NCBI RefSeq assembly: GCF_030272615.1
Contig: NC_081408.1
Coordinates: forward strand, 619,068,476-619,128,475
DNA length: 60,000 nt
From: Cryptomeria japonica
Taxonomy: Eukaryota > Streptophyta > Pinopsida > Cupressales > Cupressaceae
Reading direction: 5' to 3'
This document shows positions 36,938 to 47,170 of the stretch, in pieces (position 1 is the stretch's first letter; each line of letters opens with the position of its first letter). Below the pieces are notes generated by a model that ran no database searches, had not been told where the DNA came from, and saw only the letters and a program-made list of their open reading frames with translations. A program made the position numbers and the translations under genes.

Positions 36938-38088
36938 AACCTAGTATCTCTCCTCAGGGTGCGTCGGTTATCTTCGTTAAGAAGAAGGATGGTTCTCTTC
37001 GGTTATGCATTGATTACCAATAGTTGAATAAGGTAACCATTTAGAATTGATATCCATTACCTCGGATAGATGATCTTTTTGATCAGGTAAAGGGAACCAA
37101 GGTGTTCTCTAAGATTGATCTGAAATCGGGGTATAATCAATTACGCATTCATGATGCAGATATTCATAGGATGACATTTCATACTTGTTATGGTCACTGT
37201 GAATTCACAGTGGTGCCATTAGGGTTGACGAACATGCCTTCAGTGTTCATGAGTCTTATGAATGGGGTTTTTTGCACCTACCTTGACCACTTTGTACTTG
37301 TGTTCTTGGATGACATATTGATTTATTCTAGATCTATGGAAGAGCATGAGGGTCACTTGCGTCAGCTATTGCAGTGCTTGAGGGAGAATCATCTTTTTGC
37401 AAATTTGGCGAAGTCTGATTTCTTCCAATCAGAGGTGAGCTATCTTGGTCATATAATTTCAGGAGAAGGTGTATACATGGATCCTTCTAAGATCCAAGCC
37501 ATTGTTGATTGTCCAACACCGACCAATATTTCTAAGGTTCAAAGTTTCATGGGTTTCATTGGATATTATCGTCGCTTTATGCAGAGATTTTCTCGGATAG
37601 GCCACCCGATTAATTCTCTTCAGAGGAAAGGAAAGCATTTTGTTTGGTCAGAGAAGTGCGAATTATCTTTTTGTACCTTGAAGGATCTCCTTGTTAGTGC
37701 TCTAATTTTGGTAGTTCCTGATCCATCCAGAGATTTCATGGTGTGCACGGATGCATCTTTAGAAGGTATAGGTGTAGTGCTTATGTAGGATGGATGTGTG
37801 GTTGCCTATGAGTCTCGCAAACTGAAGGACCATGAGTTGAACTATCCAGTTCATGACTTGGAGTTGGCAGCTGTAGTGAATGCATTGGTTAGATGGAGAC
37901 ATTTCCTATTGGGGTGTCGGTTTGAGCTGCATAGTGATCACCACAGTTTGCAATATATTTTCATGCAACCCAATTTGAATGCTCGACAATGAAGATGGAT
38001 GGAATTTCTCTGTGAGTATGATTTTGAGGTTTGTTATCTTTAGGGGAAAGAGAACGTAGTGGCAGATGCTTTGAGCCATAAATGACAT
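36938..38088 (+). pseudogene. pol: Gypsy copy 1 RT and RNase H
   Basis: Resumes after Copia-2: VIFVKKKDGSLRLCIDYQ, then [30 protein letters not shown] and the catalytic [10 protein letters not shown] near 37310, then [12 protein letters not shown] and [11 protein letters not shown]. RNase [19 protein letters not shown] at 37786-37788, YESRKLKDHELNY, ELHSDHHSLQYIF and ENVVADALS. Stops at 37020, 37043 and 37052 (N-stop-YPLPRID), 37786, 37990, 38041 and 38083. The core motifs remain readable over 228 codons (37102-37788). Confidence 0.9.
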
Positions 38089-39516
38089 GAGGTTGCATCA
38101 TTGTCCCTTGGTGTGGACTTAAGTGAGAGAATTCTTGGAGTTCTTCCTCAGGACACCTGGTATCAGGATGTTAGAGCCGTGGCGGAGTCTGGAAGACCAT
38201 TGGAGGGTAGATATTCTAGATATACTCTTGAGTCAGATGGTCTTCTTCGACATCTTGGATGGATCTATGTACCTACTTTGGAGGGTCTTCGTGTTTTGAT
38301 CATGACTGAGGCCCATCATGCACCTTATTCGACACACCCTAGTATCAAGAAGATGCACGTAGATCTTAGATAGATATATCATTGGGATGGCATGAAACGT
38401 GACATTTCTTATTTTGTGTCAAAGTTCTTAGAATGTCAGCGGGTTAAGATGGAGCATTAGCACCCTGTAGGGCTTTTACAGCCGAATTTGATACCCGATT
38501 GAAAATGGGATATAATTTCCATGGATTTCATTGTGGGGTTGCCTGTTTCCTCGCGTCATCATGATGCCACCATGGTCATTGTTGATAGATTGACTAAAGT
38601 TGCTCATTTTTTTCCTATTCGATCTTCTTATACAACAGTAGTGGAGGCATGAGTCTTCTTGGAAGATATGGTGAGGTTGCATGAGATCCCAAGGTGGATC
38701 ATTTTTGATAGAGACCCTACCATTACTTCAGCCTTGTGGACCTCTCTTCAACATGCTTTGGGAACCTAGTTGAACTTCAGTTCAACTTATCACCTAGAGA
38801 TTGATAGTCAGACTGCACGTGTGAATCAAGTTTTGGAGGACATTCTTCGCATGTATGTTATGGACTAGCAGTCACGCTGGGAGGAATATCTTTGCCTTGT
38901 GGAGTTTTCTTATAACAATAGATATCATAGCTCTATAGGCATGTCTCCCTTCCAAGATCAGTTGGTGGATAGGGAGCATTTAGGACTAGATTTTCTTCGT
39001 GAGATGGAGCAGCAGGTTGATCAGATTCGTGGGCATTTGGTTGCTGCTCAGAACAGGGAGAAGAAGTACATTGATGCCCATAGAGTAGATTGTTAGTTTT
39101 CTATTGGTGACCATGTCTTCTTGAGAGTGCATCCGTAGAAGAGTCTGATCCTTTAAGGAAAGGGTTCTAAGTTGTCACCTCATTTTGTAAGTCCTTTTGA
39201 TATCCTTAAGAGGATAGGACCTGCTGCCTACCATCTTGCCTTGCTGCCAAGTCTATCTCGTATCCATAATGTCTTTCATGTTTCTGTTCTTTGACCTTAT
39301 CATCCCAATGTGACCCATGTTCTTGATTGGAGCGCTTTGTAGGTTGAAGATGGGAAGCTTTCCATGGAGCCCATGCACATTCTTCAGCATCAGGATTTGA
39401 CCCTCAGGGGTCCTACAATCGAGCAGGTAAGGGTCCTATGGAACCCAAGTGATGAGACCTCCACAACATGGGAAGATGCAGTGAAGATGAGAGAGCTTTA
39501 TTCTTATCTATTTTAG
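38089..39516 (+). pseudogene. pol: Gypsy copy 1 integrase and chromodomain-like end
   Basis: Integrase zinc region HAPYSTHPSIKKMH then FLECQRVK, in which one Cys ligand is Phe (copy 2 keeps CLECQRVK). Core: [25 protein letters not shown], and NQVLEDILRM in the place of the catalytic Glu. About 60 bp is deleted after GMSPFQ compared with copy 2. The C-terminal PTIEQVRVLWNPSDE, then TTWEDAVKMRELY, is a worn chromodomain, the mark of plant chromoviruses (Tekay/Del-like by my reading). Ends LF-TAG at 39514-39516. Confidence 0.85.
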
Positions 39517-39540
39517 GCTTCTAGGAGTAAGCCTAGGCTT

Positions 39541-39551
39541 GGGGGGGAGGA
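39541..39551 (+). other. Polypurine tract before LTR2
   Basis: GGGGGGGAGGA directly before TGTAG of LTR2; copy 2 has GTGGGGAGGA at 47161-47170 before LTR3. Confidence 0.75.
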
Positions 39552-42234
39552 TGTAGTACCCCTCCTCGATCTGACTCTTTTTGTATGTTTTTGATTGACT
39601 TCAGTGGAACATTATTGTATATTGATTTAGATTTTACACAATGTTATTTCATGCTTTATCTAGATTTGTGGTGTATGATGTTATGTAGTATCTCAGTACT
39701 TATGATTAATGTTATTTTATGGATCATTATCATGGATTGACACTCTTACCATATATGTGTGATGCATTATTTATGTTTTGCATATTTGCATGAGTATGGG
39801 ATGCGAGGAGGTGATTTTACTTCATGCACTTTGGTGAGATAGGGAATGCCATGATTCTCCTTCATCGGTGTGCATGCCATGTCTGTATATATATACTTTT
39901 GTCTATATGTACGTGTGGTTCTTTGGTGCAGGTCATTGCAGGTACAAGTATTGGGTAGGTACGGGGTATCGACTCCACCTAGTTTCACAAGTTTGAGCAT
40001 GCCTTATATGTCTGATGGGAGTGGAGGAGAGAGTTGTTGGACCCTAAATTGACCTGAAGTTACACTCGTGTGAGTGTTGTGAGTCTGTTGTCTTTCCCAT
40101 CTGGCCAATATGCGAGTCATACTGCTTTGGTTTGGTCGTTTGTGAGTCATCATTTGATCATTCTTTATTTTGCGTATTTTTGTTCATGTAAATGGTTATT
40201 TAATTGAATGGATGATGCTATCTTATGTTGGCATAATTAGTTAATTATTATGCTTTGAGATTATTGATTTAATTAAGTTAATGATTTGCTAGATTAAATG
40301 GTTAGATGGTTTATTTCATTGTGTAAAGTTGCATTAATATATTATGTGGAAGGAAATAAATAATTCCCTAGCCATTTAAATGTTAAATTCTTATGTTGAA
40401 AGAAAGTATTTTGGAAATAGAAAATAAAATAAAAATCTTTTCCTTTTTACCTTTCCTTTTGACTTTTGCATTTTAATTGTTGGAAAAGAATTGTTTTTGG
40501 AAACAGTAAATCTAATTGCTATTTACTTTTTAAATAAATTAATCTAATTGGTGGAGAAAACTTTCAACCTAGAAAGTTTAGGTTGAAATTATTTTTCCCA
40601 TATATTCCTGGAAATTCATGGGAAGAAGAAGCAGAAAATTTGGAGAGAAAATTTGGAAAACCATCTGAAGGAGGAGCTGGAATTTGATTTGGTTTGCAAG
40701 GATTGGGATTCTCCATCATTTTGCTTGCTATTTGCTTCAAGGTTGGATGATCTCTTCTTGTTTTAAATCTAATTTTTAAATTTTTAGTTGCTTCCTATGT
40801 GTTGAAAAGTTGCAAATCTCCTTGTAAATTCTTGTGGAATGATTGGAATGGAAGAAGAAATGCCTGTTATTGTTGATTTTGTGAAGCTTATATCATATGT
40901 TTTCTTTTTGGAAAGAAATGGTTCATTTCTCTATTTGTTGTATGTTTTTTTTCATGAGATCAACTTCTAGAAATTCCCTCTTCTGTTGTTGCCTAAATCA
41001 TTATCTATTAGGTTCTTGTGTCATTTTATTTCACCATTTACCTTATTGGAAAATATCCCTTTGAAATTTGGATCTTAGCACTGTGTGTGTGTGCCTATGA
41101 AAAGATCAGGGAATGAATCATTTTCGTGTTTAAACGATGCTGTTGAAGCATGTATTATTTTATTTGTGGACTTTACCTTACCCTGTGGCGGGCTAGTCCC
41201 ACCATGGGGGTCGGTAGTCTCTGCTACCCGCAAGTAGCAGTACTACCGATCGGTAGGACTGCTAAGGGCTCATAATGTAGTGAGAAGGCCTAGAATGGCA
41301 AACCGACCGCCTTGTCTTCACAAAAGGTTGGTAGGGTCCGCATGAGACTTACTTGGAGCCGAAGGTTCAGGAAAGGTTACAAGGGTAACCAAGGATGGGG
41401 GCCAAGACCTATGGAGGCCGACCATGGTAACCATCATAAGCTATACAATGACACTCTCTCTTTAGGTTTACTTGTGGTTTGTGATGTCGGTTCACTTGTG
41501 TATTTGTGATGTTGAGTCACTTGGTTATTATGGAGTTGTATTGTGCTGTCATAGAGTCATATTATTTTGTCGACCATGTCATGCTTTTGCTTGCTTTAGG
41601 GTCCTCTGCTATAACCTAGCAGGGTGGGGTGATTCCATTTTTGGAATTACATGGTCGAGTGGTAGTGCCACTTCCCATTGGATGTTCTTGTTCATACCTT
41701 CATGCAAGGATTGGCTTTGTAGGTGATTCTGTGGTTCGTGGCTCATGCTTTATCTCATGTTGGAGATTATTGTTATTTGGAGACCTATGTGGTCATTGTA
41801 TCATGATCTTTTGTAACCTTGTATTTGGTTAAGTTGTATCTTTATATATATATTGAGAAGCCATGTATTGGAAGAGAAATGTAATCCTAAGATTGGGATG
41901 TTATTTATTTGTTTCCTTTATGTTATGTATACATACTTATTGAAGAGAAATTATATTGTATCCTTTCAATATTTCATTGGTGTAATATGTTATTGCATAT
42001 GGCTTCTTGTGATCATTGAGTTAATGATGGATTATTGGATTAACCTTAATTGTGGAAGTTATCTTTTTATTTTAATTCTTCGTTGGTAACGCTTAAGGAA
42101 TTCTGGTGTAAGTCTTACGCTTGTGTTATTGTGCATGTTGTGTTTAATGGACTTATTATGTTTATACTTAAAAAAAAAAAATTGTTTCACCCTTGATGTG
42201 GGTTTTCCTTCAGGGTTTCTAGCGGGGCATTACA
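39552..42234 (+). repeat. Gypsy LTR2, with internal deletion
   Basis: 2,683 bp, TGTAGTACCCC...GGGGCATTACA. It lacks about 1,060 bp present in LTR1 and LTR3. The break is near 41263, where the truncated minisatellite (CCGATCGGTAGGACTGCTA) runs straight into AGGGCTCATAATG. It serves as the 3' LTR of copy 1 and the 5' LTR of copy 2. Confidence 0.9.
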
Positions 42235-42236
42235 TT

Positions 42237-42250
42237 TGGTATTAGAGCCC
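42237..42250 (+). other. Primer binding site, gypsy internal 2
   Basis: TGGTATTAGAGCCC, two bases after LTR2; tRNA-iMet type with one transition. Confidence 0.8.
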
Positions 42251-42386
42251 ATGTTTCAACACTGGGTACTCGGGGTTTGTAGTGAGCCCATTCATCTTGA
42301 CCTTTTGTGTATGTCTTGTGGTGTGACTTCCTTGCTTCTTTCCTTGCCTTTGATCTCAACTTTTCTATCTTGTGTAGTGTTAGGTC

Positions 42387-42670
42387 ATGGCTAGGGAAGC
42401 CAAGGGAGGTGGCCGTGTTGGTGGATGCACCAGAGGTAGAGGAGGAGAATGGGATCGACATTCTGACCGCCATAGTCCTTTGCCACTACCTAGTCATGTG
42501 GGTGTGGATCGAGATCAGTTTGTTCATCAGGAGGGACCACATTTAGGACAGAAGGTTCTCGACGGGGAAGTGTCAGTAGATGTTTCAAGAGGTACTAGCT
42601 AGAATAGGCCCCAAACTTGAGGTGGATCAGCCCATCCATACCCAGGTAGTGAAGTGCTATTAGCAGATTC

Positions 42671-42768
<98 letters not shown>

Positions 42769-43720
42769 TCTCCTAAAGGGAGAGAGGTTCTAGTGGACCA
42801 GGATCCAACTAATATAGGGCACATGAGGAACTTGATAAGGTCCAATCCTCCTTTCTTTGACAGTAAAGGTACCGGTCTTGAGGCAAGGACTTGGCTTATT
42901 AGTTTAGATCAGTGTTTCACCATGTATCCATATGGTAGCAACACCAAGGCGAGTTGCGCTATCATGCATCTCAAGAGTTTTGCATCTATGTGGTGGCAGT
43001 TAAAGGAGGATAGGATCAGTGTGAGCATTAAAACTATGTTCGGGAGATCTTTCTGGAGAGATTCAGGGCACGATTTCTCTCACCCCAGTGGAGGCAGTCA
43101 CAAGTAGATGAGTTCTATTCTTTGTGTCATGTTGGGTTGTCAGTAGATCAATTTGAGCATAGGTTCTATGAGCTCAAGAAGTATGCCAGGATTAGCAATG
43201 ATGAGGCTATTCTTGTTCAACACTTCTTAAGGGGTCTTAAAGACCACATCAGTAGAGGAGTGAGAGTTTTTGAACTTTCTTTAGTAAAGGTAGCCGTGGT
43301 GAAAGCCAGGCTGGTGGAGCAGAACCTTAGCCGTGCTCATGGTGGTTAGTCTGGAGTTTAGATTGGGAGTGATCCTTTCAATGGGTCTAGAGGGAGAGGG
43401 AATCAGTCCCAGACTACAACACCTCTTAGGGGTCCTTAGGCACCCGCTAAGGGTGGTCAACAACAACAGCCGCTGCGATTGAAGCAGTCTCAGGGCCAGC
43501 AGGGTGGCAACTCTCAGTTTCGAAAGAGTAGGAACTAACAGAGGAATAGGTAGACCCTCCCAGGGAAATCCTCTTAGGGTGCATCTCAAGCCTTTAGTGG
43601 GGAAAGCTTTCAGCAATCCAATGATCCACCTAGGAGTAGAGGACCTGTTAGAGGAGCTTTCTTCTCCTATGGTCAGTTTGGACACAAAGCCGCTCAATGC
43701 CCTTAGCATCCTCACCAGAC
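42387..43720 (+). pseudogene. gag: Gypsy copy 2 gag
   Basis: MAREAKGGGRVGGCTRG at 42387, parallel to copy 1. A GA microsatellite (42674-42764) interrupts the Glu/Arg linker, which in copy 1 is only a few codons. Then NPPFFDSKGTGLEARTW, SFASMWWQLKEDR, a frameshift near 43045, FYELKKYARISNDEAIL, LEQNLSRAHGG-like, and a Gln-rich linker. The zinc knuckle reads FFSYGQFGHKAAQC: two Cys ligands are gone, as in copy 1. Stops at RGP (near 43437), RN, R-T, SS and EH. Confidence 0.85.
42674..42764. repeat. (GA)n microsatellite inside gag
   Basis: About 45 GA units. The matching place in copy 1 (21431-21450) holds only GAGAGAGAAAGAGAGAGA, so the run expanded after the copies separated. Confidence 0.95.
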
Positions 43721-44393
43721 AAGTAGCCAAAGGCTAGCCACATCAGAGCTGATAGTGGGGGATGCAAGTAGATCCCATAGAGTATTTGTAGCAGTGGATG
43801 ACCGCAAGGCTGAGCATTAGAGTATTGTGATTGAGACTGCAAGTGAGTTGTGTGGTATTCCTATCTCTGTACTTTTTGATTCTGGTGCTTCATATTCTTT
43901 TATTTCTTCATCCATTGTGGAGCTATGTGGGCTTGTGTCTGCTAAGCAAGCAGATAGGTGGCATGTAGAGTTGGCTACCAGTGTACGTGTGTTTGTAAAT
44001 GCCTTTGATCCTAGTTATGAGTTGGACCTAGGACCCTTTGTCACTTTAGTCTAACTTCAAGTCATTCCTTTGGGGTCCTATGGATTTGTGTTGGGGATGG
44101 ATTGGTTATCATCTCACAGCACTTGTGTAGACTGTCATATGAAGATAGTAGAGTGTTTAGATGACCATGGTAGGAGAGTGCGGATCATTGGAGTTCAGAG
44201 ATCAACATCCTTACATACTATTTTTGCTATGCAACTTAGGCGGTGCATGTGTCAAGGGTGTCAGAATTTTGTAGTCGCTCTTGAGGCTATGGATGAGGAA
44301 GAGAGTCAAGAAATCACTCTTGATGGTCACCCTATTCTTCGAGAGTATGCTGATGTGTTTCCTTTGGATATTCCCGATATACCTCCGAAGTGA
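43721..44393 (+). pseudogene. pro: Gypsy copy 2 protease
   Basis: LFDSGASYSFISSS near 43875 keeps the active-site DSGA that copy 1 has lost (YSGA), and VLGMDWLSSH follows near 44090. Then ILREYADVFPLDIPD, the usual linker to RT. Stops: EH-TAG before the protease, TAA at 44052, TGA at 44391. Confidence 0.87.
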
Positions 44394-45670
44394 GACATAG
44401 ACTTTCGCATTGACTCAATTCCTGGTGCGGAACCTGTTTCGAGAGCACAATATCGGATGACTACTCAGGAGTTGAGTGAGTTGAAGTTGCAGCTTGAGGA
44501 GTTGTTGGCCAAGGGGTTCATTCAGCCTAGTGTCTCTCCTTAGAGTGCACCGGTTGTCTTTGTTAAGAAGAAGGATGGTTATCTTCAGTTATGCATTGAT
44601 TACCGACATTTGAATGAGGTAACCATCCGGAATTGATATCCATTACCTCGGATAGATGATCTTTTTGGTCAGGTAAAGGGAGAAAAGGTGTTCTCTAATA
44701 TAGATCTGAAATCTCAGTATCATCAGTTGCTCATTCATGATGCAGACATTCATAAGATGATGTTTCATACTCGTTATGGTCACTATGAGTTCATAGTGGT
44801 GCCATTTGGGTTGACGAACGCGTGTTCAATGTTCACGAGTCTTATGAATGGGGTTTTTTTCACCTACCTTGACCACTTTGTCCTTGTTTTCTTGGATGAC
44901 ATATTGATTTATTCTAGATCTATGGAAGAGCATGAGGGTCACTTGCGTTAGGTATTGCAGTGTTTGAGGGAGAATCAACTTTTTGCAAATTTGGTGAAGT
45001 GTAATTTCTTCCAATAAGAGGTGAGCTATCTTGGTCATATAGTTTCGGGAGAAGGTGTATCCATGGATCCTTTTAAGATCCAAGCCATTTTTGATTGGCC
45101 AACGCTGACCAATGTTTCTGAGGTTCAAAGTATCATGGGTTTGGCTGGATATTACCATCGCTTTGTGCAGAGATTTTCTTGGATAGGCCACCCGATTACT
45201 TCTCTTCAGAGGAAAGGAAAGAAGTTTGTTTGGTCATAGAAGTGTGAAAAGCTTTTCTTACCTTGAAGGAACTCCTTGTTAGTGCTCCAATTTTGGCAAT
45301 TCCTGATCCATCCAGAGATTTCATGGTGTGCACAGATGCCTCTTTAGAAGGTATAGGTGTGGTGCTTATGTAGGATGGATGTGTGGTTTCCTATGAGTTT
45401 CACAAACTCAAGGATCACGAGTTGAACTATCTAGTTCATGACTTGGAGTTGGCAGCTATAGTGAATGCATTGGTTAGATGGAGACATTTCCTATTGGGGC
45501 GTTAGTTTGAGCAGCATAGTGATCACTGCAGTTTGCAGTATATTTTCACGCAACCCAACTTGAATGCTTGAAATCAAAGATGGATGGAATTCCTCTGTGA
45601 GTATGATTTTGGGGTTCCTTATATTTAGGGGAAAGAGAACATAGTGGTAGATGCTTTGAGTCGTAGGCGG
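44394..45670 (+). pseudogene. pol: Gypsy copy 2 RT and RNase H
   Basis: [62 protein letters not shown], catalytic [10 protein letters not shown] near 44890, SYLGHIVSGEGV and GYYHRFVQRFS. RNase [16 protein letters not shown] with TAG at 45371-45373, FHKLKDHELNY, and LSRRRHE after ENIVVDA. Stops also at 44541, 44635, 44950, 45016, 45237, and TAG at 45626-45628; frameshift near 45255. Confidence 0.88.
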
Positions 45671-47135
45671 CATGAGGTTGCAGCATTGTCCCTTGGTGTG
45701 GACTTGAGTGAGAGAATTCTTGGAGTTCTTCCTCAGAACACCTGATATTAGGATGTTAGAGCTGTGGTGGAGTCTGGAAGACCATTGGAGGGTAGATATT
45801 CTAGATATACTCTTGAGTCAGATGGTTTTCTTTGACATCTTGGATGGATTTATGTACCTCCTTTGGAGGGTCTTCACATTTTGATCATGATTGAGGCCCA
45901 TTGTGCACCTTATTCAGCACACCCTGGTGTCAAGAAGATGCACACAGATCTTAGACAGATATATCATTAGGCTGGTATGAAACGTGGCATTTCTGATTTT
46001 GTGTTGAAGTGCTTAGAATGTCAACGGGTGAAGGCGGAGCATTAGCGCCCTGTAGGGCTTTTACAGGCGAATTTAATGTCGGATTGGAAATGGGATATCA
46101 TTTCCATGGATTTCTTTGTGGGGTTGCCTGTTTGCTTGCATTGTCATGATTCCATCATGGTCATTATTGATAGATTGACCACAGTTGCTCATTGTGTTCC
46201 TATTTGATCTTCTTATATAGCAGTAGTGGTGGCACGAGTCTTCTTGGAAGATGTGGTGAGGTTGCATGGGATCCCACGGCGGATCATTTCTGATAGAGAC
46301 CCTGTCTTTACTTCAGCCTTGTGGACCTCTCTCCATGCTTTGGGAACCTAGTTGAACTTCAGTTTAGCTTATCACCCAGAGAGCAATGGTCAAACTGAGT
46401 ATGTGAATTAGGTTTTGGAGGACATGCTTCGCATGTATGTTATGGACCAGCAGTCACGCTAGGAGGAATATCTTTGCCTTGTGGAGTTTGCTTATAACAA
46501 TGGATATCACATCTCTATATGCATGTCTCCCTTCCAGGCTTTGTATGGTCCTCCTTTCCATACTCTTTTGAGTTGGGATCGGCTGGAGGATACGGTGTGA
46601 TTAGGACCAAATTTTCTTCGTGAGATAGAGCAACAGGTTGAGTAGATTCGTGGGCATTTGGTTGCTGCTTAGGATAGGTAGAAGAAGTATGCCGATGACC
46701 ATAGAGTAGATCGTCAGTTTTTTGATGGTGACCATGTGTTCTTTAGAGTGCATCCATGAAAGAGTGGTCCATTATGGAAAGGGTTCTAAGTTGGCACCTC
46801 ATTTTGTAGGCCCTATTGAGATCCTTGAGAGGATAGGACTTGTTACCTACCATCTTGCCTTGCCATTGAGTCTATCCCGCATCCATGATGTCTTTCTCAT
46901 TTATGTTCTTTGACCTTATCATCCTAAGGTGACCCATGTTCTTGATTGGAGCACTTTGCAGGTCGAGGATGGGTAGCTTTCCATGGAGCCCGTGTGCATT
47001 CTTTAGTGTCGGGATTTGACCCTCAGGGTTCCTACCATCGAGCAGGTAAGGGTCCTATGGGACCCAAGTGATGAGACCTCCGTGACATGGGAAGATGCAG
47101 TGAAGATGAGAGATCTTTATTTTTATCTGTTTTAG
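45671..47135 (+). pseudogene. pol: Gypsy copy 2 integrase and chromodomain-like end
   Basis: HPGVKKMHTDLRQ, CLECQRVKAEH (the Cys pair is kept), DIISMDFFVGLP, ISDRDPVFTSALW, AYHPESNGQTEYVN and EDMLRMYVMDQQ give the D-D-E core. PFQALYGPPFHTLLSWDR is present here but deleted in copy 1. A frameshift near 46770 puts the C-terminal part in another frame, with a chromodomain trace near 47030-47135. It ends at TAG 47133-47135. Confidence 0.85.
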
Positions 47136-47170
47136 GCTTCTAGGAGTAAGCCTAGGCTTGGTGGGGAGGA

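Noticed and set aside
42660-42845. Leu-Ser repeat protein on the minus strand
   Set aside because: It is the translation of the GA microsatellite.
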